Source: Mycolicibacterium sp. CBMA 247
GTDB lineage: Bacteria; Actinomycetota; Actinomycetes; Mycobacteriales; Mycobacteriaceae
Length of the DNA stretch: 64,000 nucleotides
Direction: 5' to 3'
Assembly (NCBI RefSeq): GCF_009729095.1
Contig: NZ_VTGX01000002.1
Coordinates: 682,001-746,000, forward strand
A model generated the notes under the pieces. It was not told where the DNA came from. It made no database searches and worked only from the letters and a program-made list of their open reading frames with translations. Every line of letters begins with the position of its first letter. The stretch's first letter is position 1. The position numbers and the translations under genes were made by a program. Shown here piece after piece: positions 44,254 through 52,488 of this stretch.

Positions 44254-44790
44254 TCATGCCGCCAACAGCATCGCCAGGATTGCGGTGTCGGGGTGGCTGA
44301 TCGGGTCGACGCCGACCCGGCTGATCATCGATGTCACCGTGCCGTCCGATTCTGCTTCGACCCAGGCTGCGCGGTGTTCCAGCCCGAGATGCGGCAGACC
44401 GGGTAACAGTACGCAGCCCGAAGCTGCGCCGGTGCACTCCGGCAGCGACGGTGTGGTCTCCGAGGGCGGATGCAACATCAGCAGTGCCGGAGGTTGATGT
44501 TCGGCGAAATACCCGGGCGGAACCGCGGATTCGCCGACCACCGGCCCCTCCGCGATGACCAGGCCGACGGTGCCGGGGTGGGGCTGTTCGGGCAATTCCT
44601 CCCGGACACCGAAAATCGTTGTGGTGGAAAGTAATCCGGGTAGCGACGCGACCCGGACGGTGACGATCAAGAGCTGCGCCCACTCTTTGGTGGAGTCTGG
44701 CCATCGGCCCGAGACCACAAAACCTTTGAGCGCGCCGCCGGAATGAAAGGGGGCGATCTCTATCGCCCGGCCGGACCCCGTCGTATCCAT
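44254..44790 (-). CDS. Conserved mycobacterial protein (Rv3847-like)
   Basis: This 178-aa protein is about the length of Rv3847 (177 aa by memory) and lies beside espR and sodA as in M. tuberculosis. It starts MDTTGSGRAIEIAPF at ATG 44790 with GGAGG just upstream. It shows alternating beta strands and loops (LIVTVRVASLPGLLS, TVGLVIAEGPVVGESAVPPG) with no catalytic motif. No signal or membrane segment. Function unknown. Confidence 0.8.
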   Translation of the reverse strand: MDTTGSGRAIEIAPFHSGGALKGFVVSGRWPDSTKEWAQLLIVTVRVASLPGLLSTTTIFGVREELPEQPHPGTVGLVIAEGPVVGESAVPPGYFAEHQPPALLMLHPPSETTPSLPECTGAASGCVLLPGLPHLGLEHRAAWVEAESDGTVTSMISRVGVDPISHPDTAILAMLLAA

Positions 44791-45002
44791 ATCGCCTCCG
44801 GGACATCGGTGTTGGCTCGCCAACCTCGGTTGGCGGTCCGACACGCCTGTGGGTCGCTCAGATCAGAATGCGGCAGCAGCGGGGGCGGTGCAAGGCGACA
44901 CGGGCCCGGAGACGAGGGCGGGGCGTCACGCTGTGCGCGCGACGCCCCTTGGTGAAGGATCAGAAAACCGACCTAGCCCTCAAGATCGGACCGAGTTCGG
45001 AT

Positions 45003-45626
45003 CTAGCCGAAGATCAGGCCGTTCGTCTTGGAGGTGGCTCCCGCGTAGCGGTTCTGCACATCCTCCCAGTTGACGACGTTCCAGAACGCCTTGACGTAGT
45101 CGGCCTTGACGTTCTTGTACTGCAGGTAGAACGCGTGCTCCCACATGTCGACCTGCAGCAGCGGGATGATCCCGAGCGGCACGTTGGCCTGCTGGTCGTA
45201 GAGCTGGAAGGTCAGCAGCCGGTTGCCCAGGCTGTCGTAGCCCAGCACGGCCCAGCCCGAACCCTGCAGCCCGTTGGCGGCGGCGGTGAACTGCGCCTGG
45301 AACTTGTCGAACGAACCGAACTGGTCGTCGATCGCCGCGGCGAGGTCGCCCGTCGGCTTGTCGCCACCGTTGGGGGACAGGTTCTTCCACCAGATCGAGT
45401 GGTTCACGTGGCCGCCGAGGTGGAAGGCCAGGTTCTTCTCGTTGAGGAAGATCGCTGCGTGGTCACCGTTGGCCCGCGCTTCGTCGAGCTTGGAAACTGC
45501 ATCGTTGACGCCCTTGACGTACGCCGCGTGGTGCTTGCTGTGGTGGAGCTCGTTGATCTGCCCCGAGATGTGGGGTTCCAGTGCTCCGTAGTCGTAATCC
45601 AGGTCCGGCAAAGTGTATTCAGCCAC
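45003..45626 (-). CDS. sodA: Superoxide dismutase (Fe/Mn), SodA
   Basis: This 207-aa protein matches M. tuberculosis SodA in length and start ([20 protein letters not shown]). Metal ligands are His in [10 protein letters not shown], His in [12 protein letters not shown], Asp in [13 protein letters not shown] and the following His. SodA lacks a signal peptide but is exported abundantly by mycobacteria. The start is GTG 45626 with GAGGAAGGA upstream. It is downstream of a 52-codon membrane-protein gene on the same strand. Confidence 0.97.
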   Translation of the reverse strand: MAEYTLPDLDYDYGALEPHISGQINELHHSKHHAAYVKGVNDAVSKLDEARANGDHAAIFLNEKNLAFHLGGHVNHSIWWKNLSPNGGDKPTGDLAAAIDDQFGSFDKFQAQFTAAANGLQGSGWAVLGYDSLGNRLLTFQLYDQQANVPLGIIPLLQVDMWEHAFYLQYKNVKADYVKAFWNVVNWEDVQNRYAGATSKTNGLIFG

Positions 45627-45763
45627 GAGATTCCTTCCTCATTATCGATCGATGGAGCCAGGCGTCCTCAAAGATCCTCAAGATCATCGTCAACATTGCT
45701 CCATCGCTGGGCGCACCGCAAGGACGCGCGTGCCGACCACACGTATACCCGATCCGGAACCGG

Positions 45764-45922
45764 TCAGAGCAAGACGATCACCGCGAGTACGCCCAGCAGC
45801 AGCAGCGCGATAGCGCTGGCCCGCAGGAACGCCATCATCTGGTTACGGGTGTGCAGATGCCCAGACGAATGCCATTCGTGCTGTGGAAACGCTGATCCCG
45901 ATCCCATTGGATGTGACGCCAT
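45764..45922 (-). CDS. Small His-rich single-span membrane protein (52 aa)
   Basis: This frame runs from ATG 45922 to TGA 45764: an N-terminal part rich in histidine (HEWHSSGHLHTRNQ) and a C-terminal transmembrane helix (ASAIALLLLGVLAVIVLL). The ribosome site AGGAG lies 6 bases before the ATG, an optimal arrangement. It is 137 bp upstream of sodA on the same strand and could be co-transcribed. The histidines could bind metal near the membrane, but there is no known family. Confidence 0.7.
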   Translation of the reverse strand: MASHPMGSGSAFPQHEWHSSGHLHTRNQMMAFLRASAIALLLLGVLAVIVLL

Positions 45923-46355
45923 CAGACACTCCTGACCTGCACGATCAATGTTTGCCCCCCAGTGAGTTCTGTCACAACCGCTGGTGTGACGCTGATCATA
46001 GACCCTGGAATGGCCAGGCGAAAATCGGCCTCCGCATCCGCGGGAGCGGCGGGCTCAGGGCCTGGAATCAAGGTGATCCGAAGCCGATCCGGTCGGGTCC
46101 GATCGCCACGATTTAGTCGGATGCTTAATTTCGCTCCGCGCCGGCGGTGGTTGTTGATCGGCGTCGCATCCACCCCAGGGTTATCCACAGTGATGGACAG
46201 TCACCCCACAGTTACCCCCATGTAGGGGGCTTTTCGCCAGGTGCCGGGCTGTGGATGAACCTGTGGAAACTGTGGATAGCTTCCCGTTGCTAAGGGCGCG
46301 GCGGACCGCCGGGGGCGGGTGCGCCGGCCGCGGTCGGCATGCGAGCATTGACGGT
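45923..46355. other. 433-bp divergent intergenic region with DnaA boxes
   Basis: This lies between the 52-codon gene (reverse) and the rhodanese gene (forward). A TATGAT-like -10 element for the reverse gene is near 46000. The right half holds four DnaA-box-like sequences (see separate entry). No frame with coding character was seen. Confidence 0.6.
46181..46279. promoter_or_regulatory. Cluster of four DnaA-box-like sequences
   Basis: TTATCCACA (46181-46189) is a perfect consensus box. On the other strand, TGTGGATGA (46250-46258) and TGTGGATAG (46271-46279) each match 8 of 9 bases, and TGTGGAAAC (46262-46270) matches 7 of 9. The last three lie within 30 bp in the same orientation. They precede the rhodanese gene start at 46356. 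dnaA and dnaN are absent here, so this is not oriC. Confidence 0.65.
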
Positions 46356-46697
46356 ATGGACGATGTGGAAGTCGGGCAGGCAGATATCGCTGCGGTACCC
46401 ACGACGTTCGACGGGTCTGTGGTGCTTCTCGACGTTCGTGAGGACGACGAATGGCAGCGCGGCCACGCCGCAGGTGCGCAGCACATCCCGATGGGCGACG
46501 TCCCGACGCGGATCGCCGAGATCGACCCGGATGCCGAGCTCTACGTGATCTGCCACCGGGGCGGACGCTCCCGTCGCGTGGCGAGTTACCTGGCCCGTAA
46601 CGGCTACACCCCGATCAACGTCGAGGGCGGAATGCTGGCCTGGGCCGGAGCCGGACGCCCGGTCGTCACCGATGCCGGTGGCGCGGGCAGCGTCTGA
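46356..46697 (+). CDS. Single-domain rhodanese-like sulfurtransferase
   Basis: This 113-aa protein has VLLDVREDDEWQRGHAAGAQHIP and the active-site loop VICHRGGRSRRV (cysteine followed by RGGRS), then NVEGGMLAW, typical of a functional rhodanese. The ATG at 46356 begins MDDVEVG; the longer upstream frame overlaps the DnaA-box region. The role could be sulfide or thiosulfate handling or sulfur transfer. It is the first of a run with the Zn-ribbon membrane protein and glpQ1. Confidence 0.9.
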   Translation: MDDVEVGQADIAAVPTTFDGSVVLLDVREDDEWQRGHAAGAQHIPMGDVPTRIAEIDPDAELYVICHRGGRSRRVASYLARNGYTPINVEGGMLAWAGAGRPVVTDAGGAGSV

Positions 46698-46737
46698 TCG
46701 CGGCGACCTGTCAGGAGATCGTGGCTAGGCTGGTCCG

Positions 46738-47844
46738 ATGATCCAGGTGTGTTCGCAGTGCGGGACGCGCTGGAACGTGCGTGACCGGCAGCGGTCGTGG
46801 TGTCCCCGGTGCGGCGGCTCGTTGTTGGCGCCCTCGGCGCCCCAACCGCAGTGGGGACCTGCCGCACGGCCTCCTGCGTCGCCGGCGCCGTCACCGACCG
46901 CGCAGCGCACGCCCCCGAAACTCGCACCCGGTTACCGCTGGATCGCGGTACGCCCCGGCGCCCCGCCACGGCAGCGTCGTCGGCGCCGCCCACTCGGCCC
47001 GACGCCGCATTACCGCGTCATTCCCAGTTGGGGCCTGCAGCAGCAGTTCGATTTCGACGATCAGCCTCAGGCATCCGAGGACGTTGAATCCGGGGTCAGC
47101 ACGGTCCGTCTCATGCTCGTCGCAGCCATGGTGGTGCTGGGCATTGCGGCCTTCGCGCACCTGGTTCGGTATGCGTTGCTGCTGATCAACCGCAGCATGC
47201 TGTTGCACCCGCTGATCGCCATCGGCGGCGTCGTGTTGGGTCTGCTGGCCAGCCTGCTGGCGATCGTCGTCGTGATCATGGCGGTAGTGGTACTGGTGCG
47301 CTGGCTGATCACGCGTCGGGCCGCCAGGTACGCCGAGCACGGCGAGGTGGATCCACGCAGCGCCACGACACTGTGGCTCTGCTGCCTGCTGCCCGGTGTG
47401 AACCTGGCGATGGCACCGGTGTTCGTGTGGGAACTGGCCGCCCTCGAAGGACGCCTCACCCACCTGCGTCGCCCGATCGTGGTGTGGTGGGTCATCTGGC
47501 TGCTGAGCGCGGTGGTGGCGACGTGGTCGATGGTGAGCACCGTCTATGTGACCTTCTTCGGCGACACCCCGCAGAACATCGCCGACAACACCGTGACCGC
47601 GATCGTCGGGTACCTGCTGGCGCTGGCGGCCTTCCTGCTGGCCGCCAAGGTGTTCGCCGGGTTCGAGGGCACTGGCGCGACAGCTGAGCGCAGTGTCCGG
47701 CGCTGGGTGGTGGTCGAGCCCGAGACCTCTGGTCCTGGCCCGGCTCCGGTCCACGCCGGGGCGGCTGACATATCGCAGAATCGTGAGGATTCGCCTGAAT
47801 CCGCCGTTCCGGTTGAGTCCCAAGGGCAGAACCCGGCAGCATAG
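46738..47844 (+). CDS. Zn-ribbon membrane protein, DUF4328 type (Rv3843c-like)
   Basis: This 368-aa protein has an N-terminal zinc ribbon (CSQCGTRWNV...SWCPRCGG, residues 5-27), a Pro/Arg-rich linker and five hydrophobic helices between about residues 120 and 305 (for example LIAIGGVVLGLLASLLAIVV). The DUF4328 signature lies around LPGVNLAMAPVFVWELAAL. The C-terminal 60 residues are polar. It precedes glpQ1 as Rv3843c does in M. tuberculosis. ATG 46738 has no strong ribosome site. Function unknown. Confidence 0.82.
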   Translation: MIQVCSQCGTRWNVRDRQRSWCPRCGGSLLAPSAPQPQWGPAARPPASPAPSPTAQRTPPKLAPGYRWIAVRPGAPPRQRRRRRPLGPTPHYRVIPSWGLQQQFDFDDQPQASEDVESGVSTVRLMLVAAMVVLGIAAFAHLVRYALLLINRSMLLHPLIAIGGVVLGLLASLLAIVVVIMAVVVLVRWLITRRAARYAEHGEVDPRSATTLWLCCLLPGVNLAMAPVFVWELAALEGRLTHLRRPIVVWWVIWLLSAVVATWSMVSTVYVTFFGDTPQNIADNTVTAIVGYLLALAAFLLAAKVFAGFEGTGATAERSVRRWVVVEPETSGPGPAPVHAGAADISQNREDSPESAVPVESQGQNPAA

Positions 47845-47848
47845 CCGT

Positions 47849-48739
47849 ATGGAAACGGGCGACGGCGGAGCCGCTGGGCAGGCGACCCCGGGGCCTGGGC
47901 ATCCGTTCGTGGTGGCCCATCGGGGAGCATCCGCCGATCGGCCCGAGCACACCCTTGCCGCATACGACCTGGCCTTGCGCGAGGGTGCCGACGGCGTGGA
48001 ATGCGATGTGCGACTGACCCGCGACGGGCACCTGGTGTGCGTGCACGATCGCCGGGTGGACCGCACCTCGACCGGGACCGGTCTGGTCAGTGAGATGACG
48101 CTGGCCGAGTTGCGCAGGCTCGACTACGGGTCGTGGCACGCGGGCGCACGCTCCGAGGGTGACGACGCAGATGACACGGACAACACGGACGACGCAGGCG
48201 GTGGCGCCATCGGGGACACCGGGCTGCTGACCCTCGACGACCTCGTCTCGCTGGTGCTGGACTGGAACCGGCCGGTCAAGCTGTTCATCGAGACCAAACA
48301 CCCCGTGCGCTACGGCGCGCTGGTGGAGAACAAGGTGCTGGCCCTGTTGCACCGGTATGGGATTGCCGCACCGGCCTCGGCCGATCTGTCACGCGCGGTG
48401 GTGATGTCCTTCTCGGCGGCAGCGGTGTGGCGGATCCGTCGGGCCGCCCCGATGCTGCCGACGGTGCTGCTCGGTGAGACGTCGCGGTATCTGGGCGGCA
48501 GTGCGGCCACCACGGTAGGGGCCACCGCGGTCGGTCCGTCCATCACGACCCTGCGCGAGCATCCGGAGCTGGTCGACCGGGCCGCCGCCCAGGGGCGGGC
48601 CCTCTACTGCTGGACCGTCGACCACTACGAGGACGTCCGGTTCTGCCGCGACATCGGGGTGGCGTGGGTGGCCACCAATCATCCCGGCCGCACCAAGAGC
48701 TGGCTGCAGAACGGCCTGACCGGTGCGGGCCGGGACTGA
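47849..48739 (+). CDS. glpQ1: Glycerophosphodiester phosphodiesterase GlpQ1
   Basis: This 296-aa enzyme hydrolyses glycerophosphodiesters to glycerol-3-phosphate. The GDPD motifs are intact: VVAHRGASADRPEHTLAAY (His, Arg, Glu), GVECDVRLTRDGHLVCVHD (metal Glu/Asp and catalytic His) and FIETKHP. An acidic insert (DDADDTDNTDDAGG) near residue 110 is unusual and interrupts the barrel loop. No signal peptide is seen. It follows the DUF4328 gene and converges on bfrB with 17 bp between. Confidence 0.9.
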   Translation: METGDGGAAGQATPGPGHPFVVAHRGASADRPEHTLAAYDLALREGADGVECDVRLTRDGHLVCVHDRRVDRTSTGTGLVSEMTLAELRRLDYGSWHAGARSEGDDADDTDNTDDAGGGAIGDTGLLTLDDLVSLVLDWNRPVKLFIETKHPVRYGALVENKVLALLHRYGIAAPASADLSRAVVMSFSAAAVWRIRRAAPMLPTVLLGETSRYLGGSAATTVGATAVGPSITTLREHPELVDRAAAQGRALYCWTVDHYEDVRFCRDIGVAWVATNHPGRTKSWLQNGLTGAGRD

Positions 48740-48756
48740 GAGTTCGGGACTGACAG

Positions 48757-49305
48757 CTAGAGGTTGCCGCCTGCGGCCTTCGGCGCCGCCGTGTCGACAC
48801 CCGCGCCGCCGGTGAGTTCCCGGGCGACAAAGTCCTCGATGTGGAACAGGTTGGTGCCGGCACGGTCGGCGATACGCACCAGCGTCGCCATCGAGGCGAC
48901 CTCTTCGATCTGCTCCTTGAGGAACCACTGCATGAACTGCTCGCCGAGGTAGTCGCCCTCTTCGCGGGCGACGCTCGCCAGCCGGCTGATCTGCTCGGTG
49001 ACGGTGCGCTCCTGGCTGAGTGCCAGCGCGAGCGCGTCACGGGGCGCATCGAAACGGTTGCACACCGCGTCGACACCCGGGATCTCGGCGTCGACATCCC
49101 GATCGAGCAGGTACTGAACCAGCATCATCGCGTGGTTGCGCTCCTCGACCGCCTGCGCATAGAAGTGCTTGGCGAGCTGGGGAAGGTCGGCGCCGTCGAA
49201 ATAAACCGCAATTGCGATGTATTGCTGTGACGCGGTGAACTCGCTGCGAATCTGGTCCTGGATAAGCGCGTGGAATTTCGTATCGAGTTCGCCGGTCGCC
49301 GTCAT
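48757..49305 (-). CDS. bfrB: Ferritin BfrB
   Basis: This 182-aa non-haem ferritin is about equal in length to M. tuberculosis BfrB. The four-helix ferroxidase residues are present: Glu in FTASQQYIAIAVYFDG context, EERNHAMMLVQY, ALSQERTVTEQI and FLKEQIEEVA. The C-terminal extension (ELTGGAGVDTAAPKAAGGNL) is as in BfrB. It stores iron and is activated by iron-loaded IdeR; two IdeR-like boxes lie 55-140 bp upstream. Confidence 0.95.
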   Translation of the reverse strand: MTATGELDTKFHALIQDQIRSEFTASQQYIAIAVYFDGADLPQLAKHFYAQAVEERNHAMMLVQYLLDRDVDAEIPGVDAVCNRFDAPRDALALALSQERTVTEQISRLASVAREEGDYLGEQFMQWFLKEQIEEVASMATLVRIADRAGTNLFHIEDFVARELTGGAGVDTAAPKAAGGNL

Positions 49306-49358
49306 GATCGCGAGGATATAGCAGGTCAGGACGCATTGTCATCGAAGGCTGGCCTCAT

Positions 49359-49446
49359 TGAGGTCAGCTTTACCTTAGTTGTGTGGCGCGCATTACATTT
49401 GCCTTTGGCAATTTGCTTCTGCCCAATTTAGCTTCGCCTAAGCTTA
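49359..49446. promoter_or_regulatory. Two IdeR-like iron boxes upstream of bfrB
   Basis: TTAGCTTCGCCTAAGCTTA (49428-49446) matches the 19-bp IdeR consensus at 14 positions, and TGAGGTCAGCTTTACCTTA (49359-49377) at 13. bfrB is known in M. tuberculosis to be switched on by IdeR bound at several distal boxes, so weak tandem boxes well upstream of the promoter are the expected form. The first box overlaps the end of the LCP gene by three bases. Confidence 0.6.
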
Positions 49447-50712
49447 ATTATTTGGGGTATCGATCACGTCGGCCGGGACGGCTGCGTCGTTTGCCAACGC
49501 GGTGAACAGACGGCCGGCCGCGTCGCTGTCCCACACCACCACCGCACCCGAATCGCTTGCGGTGAATTCGCCGATCGGCACCGTCGTGGTGACCAGGTCG
49601 CCGTGCATGGCCCAGGCCAGCCGGCCCAGATCCCAGACGTGTGCATCCTGGTCGACGGCCACCGAGTTGGTGGCTGCCTTCGCCATCGGCTGCCACCGCA
49701 GCGGGTTGAGCAGTACCTCCGGGCTGGTGGCCCGGTGCAGCAGCGCGGACATGAACGCCCGCTGGTTGATCATCCGGTCCAGGTCGGCGCGCGGCGTGGC
49801 GCGGCTTCGGACGTAGCCGAGCGCATTGCGGCCGTCGAACTCCTGGCAACCGGCCGGCAGATCGATCCCGGCCAGTGGGTCGCTGATCGGTTCGGCCGGG
49901 CACATCGTCACCCCGCCAACGGCGTCGACCAGCGCGGCGAATCCGTCGAAGCCGATCTCGGCGTAGTGGTCGAGGTGCAGGCCGGTCGCGAGCTCGACGG
50001 TCTGGGCCAGCAGCGGCGCCCCGCCAAGTGCGAACGCGGCGTTGACCTTGTCCTCGCCGTATCCGGGAATCGGCAGGTACGAATCCCGGGGGATCGAGAC
50101 CATGGTGGCCGGGGTGCCCGAGCCGATCCCGGGGATGTGCACCAACAGGATCGTGTCGGTGCGGCCGTTGCCGATGTCCCCGCCGGTGGACAGCTCGGCC
50201 TGCTGCTCAGGGCTGAGGTTCTGCCGACTGTCCGATCCGACGAGCAGCCAGGTGGTGCCGTGGGCCGACCCGGGGCGTTCGGGATAGTCGGCAAGGGCCG
50301 GGGTGCGGTGCAGCGAAGAGTCGATCCACGCGCCGCCGCCGATCAGCGCCAGCGCGCCGACCAACAGCACCGCGAGCACCAGCCGGCCCCAGCGACGCCG
50401 CCGGCGGGGCTTGCGCACCGGTGTGGGCGCGGGCGGGTGCGACGCCCTGGGTGGACGTGGCGGAGCCGGTGGACGTGGCGGAGGTGGGGGCGCGGATCTG
50501 GGCGGCGGCTGCCTCGGGGGCTGTCTCGGCGGTTGCCTGGACGGTGGGGGCGGCGGAGGTGTGCGTGACGGCGTGGGCGGATTCGGCGGCCAGGCCGGGC
50601 GGTAGTTCGGGTCGCGCCGGATCACCTGGGGCGGCTCGTCGCCATGGCGGCGCGGTCCCGGACGCCGCGAGCGCGGGTCGGGATGTCCCCCTGAAGCGGC
50701 GAAGTCGTCCAC
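49444..50712 (-). CDS. LytR-CpsA-Psr (LCP) family cell-wall glycopolymer ligase
   Basis: This 422-aa protein has a long Pro-rich cytoplasmic N-terminus (PPPPPPSRQPPRQPPRQPPP), one transmembrane helix at about residues 110-130 (LVLAVLLVGALALIGGG) and an extracellular LCP domain. The conserved residues are in LLVGSDSRQ, NGRTDTILLVHI, SIPRDSYLPIPGYGEDKVNAAFALGG and YVRSRATPRADLDRMINQR. LCP enzymes attach arabinogalactan to peptidoglycan. M. tuberculosis has only a fragment (Rv3840) at this position, as I recall, so this copy is the complete version. Confidence 0.9.
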   Translation of the reverse strand: MDDFAASGGHPDPRSRRPGPRRHGDEPPQVIRRDPNYRPAWPPNPPTPSRTPPPPPPSRQPPRQPPRQPPPRSAPPPPPRPPAPPRPPRASHPPAPTPVRKPRRRRRWGRLVLAVLLVGALALIGGGAWIDSSLHRTPALADYPERPGSAHGTTWLLVGSDSRQNLSPEQQAELSTGGDIGNGRTDTILLVHIPGIGSGTPATMVSIPRDSYLPIPGYGEDKVNAAFALGGAPLLAQTVELATGLHLDHYAEIGFDGFAALVDAVGGVTMCPAEPISDPLAGIDLPAGCQEFDGRNALGYVRSRATPRADLDRMINQRAFMSALLHRATSPEVLLNPLRWQPMAKAATNSVAVDQDAHVWDLGRLAWAMHGDLVTTTVPIGEFTASDSGAVVVWDSDAAGRLFTALANDAAVPADVIDTPNN

Positions 50713-50737
50713 AGCAGAAATGTACGTGCCGGAGGCG

Positions 50738-51502
50738 TCACCGCAGCCAGCTGAGATGATCTGCCACCAGCGCGTAGCCGACGAATGCCACCGCGTCGAT
50801 CAGGGTGTGGGCGATGATCAGGGGCCACAGCCGTCCGGTGCGTTGCCATGCGTAGCCGAACACCAGACCCATCACGGCATTGCCCAGACCAGCGCTGTAT
50901 CCCTGGTACAGGTGATACGCGCCGCGGAGCAGGCTGGAGATCACCAGCGCCCGTCCTGGGCTGACGTCGAGCTGACGCAGCCGGGTCAGCAGGAATCCCA
51001 CCACGATGATCTCTTCGGCCCAGCCGTTGGCGAACGCCACGCCGAGCAGCGCCGGGATGCGCCACCAGGTGTCGTACAGCTCGGCCGGCTCCACGTCGGC
51101 GCTCAGGCCCAGGACGCGGGCCAGCACGTAAAAACCCAATCCCGGCAGGCCGATGAGGACGGCCAGGCTGAGCCCGCCCAACCCGTCGGCGCGCCACTGC
51201 GGGCGGGACAGCCCGATCGCAGACGGTCCGAAACCGCTGCGCCACAACAGGTACAGCGCCAGGCCGCCCCAGGCCAACAACTGCAGGATTCCGGCCAGGT
51301 GCAGGCCGAGATCGATCAGATCGAATGGGGAGCGCTTCGGGTTGAGCGTGACCGTCTGCCCGGACAGGCCGAGCAGTACACCTTCGACGAGCCGCAGGCC
51401 CGCGGTGTACGCGCTGAGCCCGAACGTCACCGCCAGGACGATGGCGATCTCGATCTTGAGCGTGCGGCGCTGAGGCTCGAGGTGCTCGTGGGGCCCGGTC
51501 AC
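50738..51502 (-). CDS. CPBP-family intramembrane metalloprotease
   Basis: This 254-aa polytopic protein has the three CPBP motifs: WAEEIIVVGFLLTRLRQL (glutamate pair and Arg), SSLLRGAYHLYQGYSAGLG (His) and IIAHTLIDAVAF (His/Asp). About seven helices. Type II CAAX-prenyl-protease relatives act in protein processing or bacteriocin immunity. GTG 51502 is the likely start. Function in this context unknown. Confidence 0.88.
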   Translation of the reverse strand: MTGPHEHLEPQRRTLKIEIAIVLAVTFGLSAYTAGLRLVEGVLLGLSGQTVTLNPKRSPFDLIDLGLHLAGILQLLAWGGLALYLLWRSGFGPSAIGLSRPQWRADGLGGLSLAVLIGLPGLGFYVLARVLGLSADVEPAELYDTWWRIPALLGVAFANGWAEEIIVVGFLLTRLRQLDVSPGRALVISSLLRGAYHLYQGYSAGLGNAVMGLVFGYAWQRTGRLWPLIIAHTLIDAVAFVGYALVADHLSWLR

Positions 51503-51548
51503 CGAAGCTACGGTAGCGGCGCCCGCGCGGCGGGGCGGATCGTCCGGG

Positions 51549-52343
51549 TCAGATCCGTCGCGCGCGCAGGCCGTTGAGGAACGGGCAGCCCATCAGCACC
51601 CGGATGGCCTGGCTCAGGCCGGTGACGTCGTCGACCGGCTTGGGGAACGGCAGCCGCACGTCATGGTCGCCGTGTTCGTTCTCGACCCGCAGCTGCACTC
51701 CGTAGCGGTCCAGGCCCAGTGGACGCACCCGTCCCTGGCGCAGGGGCATCGGCAGCCGGGTGGCCAGGCGATCCACCACGTCGCGGTGGGCGGATTCCAT
51801 GTGCTGCAGCCAGCCGGATTCCATCGCGCAGAACGGATCCGGGCGAGCCTGCAGCAGAGCCCCCAGGCCGACCGACTCGGCGCCGGTGGCGTCGGCCACC
51901 ACCACCGACTCGATCTCAAGGCGCATCAGGGTGTAGTTGTCCTCATTCTCTTCGGCGTTCGGCTGGGCCCCGGAATTCACCTGCAGCAGAGCCGGATTCG
52001 GGTTCTCGGCGGCGATCAGGTCGAGCAGTGCCGGGACCTCGCCGGACGGCACGTGCTGTAGACGGCCGCGGATCCAGACCAGGGAGCGCACCGGTTCGCG
52101 CAGCGGTAGCGGGGCGTAGTCGGTCATCTCCAGCACGGCCTGCGCCCCGGCCGAGCCGGATTCCATCGCCATGCCGACCAGTGGGCCTGCATCGGGGACG
52201 GTGATCGCGAAGGATCCGTCGTCGAGCAGGTGATGCACGGGAGAGGCGACCGGTTCGACGCCCTCGACCGCGACCATGGCGCCGCCGCCTCGGGCGCACG
52301 CGCTGCGGATTCGCTCGGCTGTCGTCGGTGTCGCAATGGCCAT
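51549..52343 (-). CDS. IdeR-controlled DUF2470-like protein (Rv3839-like)
   Basis: This 264-aa protein has an N-terminal half like split-barrel flavin/haem-binding proteins (MAIATPTTAERIRSACARGG, DGSFAITVPDAGPL) and a C-terminal DUF2470-type domain (ESAHRDVVDRLATRLPMPLRQGRVRPLGLDRYGVQL). The architecture resembles haem-utilisation HugZ-like proteins. Its position beside pheA fits Rv3839, a known IdeR-repressed gene. A 16/19 IdeR box lies 36 bases upstream of its ATG. Confidence 0.82.
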   Translation of the reverse strand: MAIATPTTAERIRSACARGGGAMVAVEGVEPVASPVHHLLDDGSFAITVPDAGPLVGMAMESGSAGAQAVLEMTDYAPLPLREPVRSLVWIRGRLQHVPSGEVPALLDLIAAENPNPALLQVNSGAQPNAEENEDNYTLMRLEIESVVVADATGAESVGLGALLQARPDPFCAMESGWLQHMESAHRDVVDRLATRLPMPLRQGRVRPLGLDRYGVQLRVENEHGDHDVRLPFPKPVDDVTGLSQAIRVLMGCPFLNGLRARRI

Positions 52344-52378
52344 CTCGCCGCCTTCGAAACTAGATGAGGATCATGAAG

Positions 52379-52397
52379 TGAGGTAAGCCTAACCTAA
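52379..52397. promoter_or_regulatory. Strong IdeR iron box
   Basis: TGAGGTAAGCCTAACCTAA agrees with the consensus TTAGGTTAGGCTAACCTAA at 16 of 19 positions. It lies 36 bp before the Rv3839-like start and 92 bp before pheA, in their divergent gap. The best reading is iron-dependent repression of the Rv3839-like gene. Confidence 0.85.
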
Positions 52398-52488
52398 CTG
52401 GACCGTGCGGTGTGGGCAAGGCTTCCCTGAATCACCGGCTGGGCGGTCATCAGCCGCGACGGCAGTTTTCAACCGATAGGGTTGGGAT

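Noticed and set aside
44960..45003. AGATC...GATCT hairpin as sodA terminator
   Set aside because: Only five pairs form before a mismatch; no support for a stable stem.
46181..46279. Chromosomal origin at the DnaA-box cluster
   Set aside because: No dnaA, dnaN, gyrB or rnpA nearby, and the flanking genes (sodA, rhodanese, glpQ1) are not origin genes.
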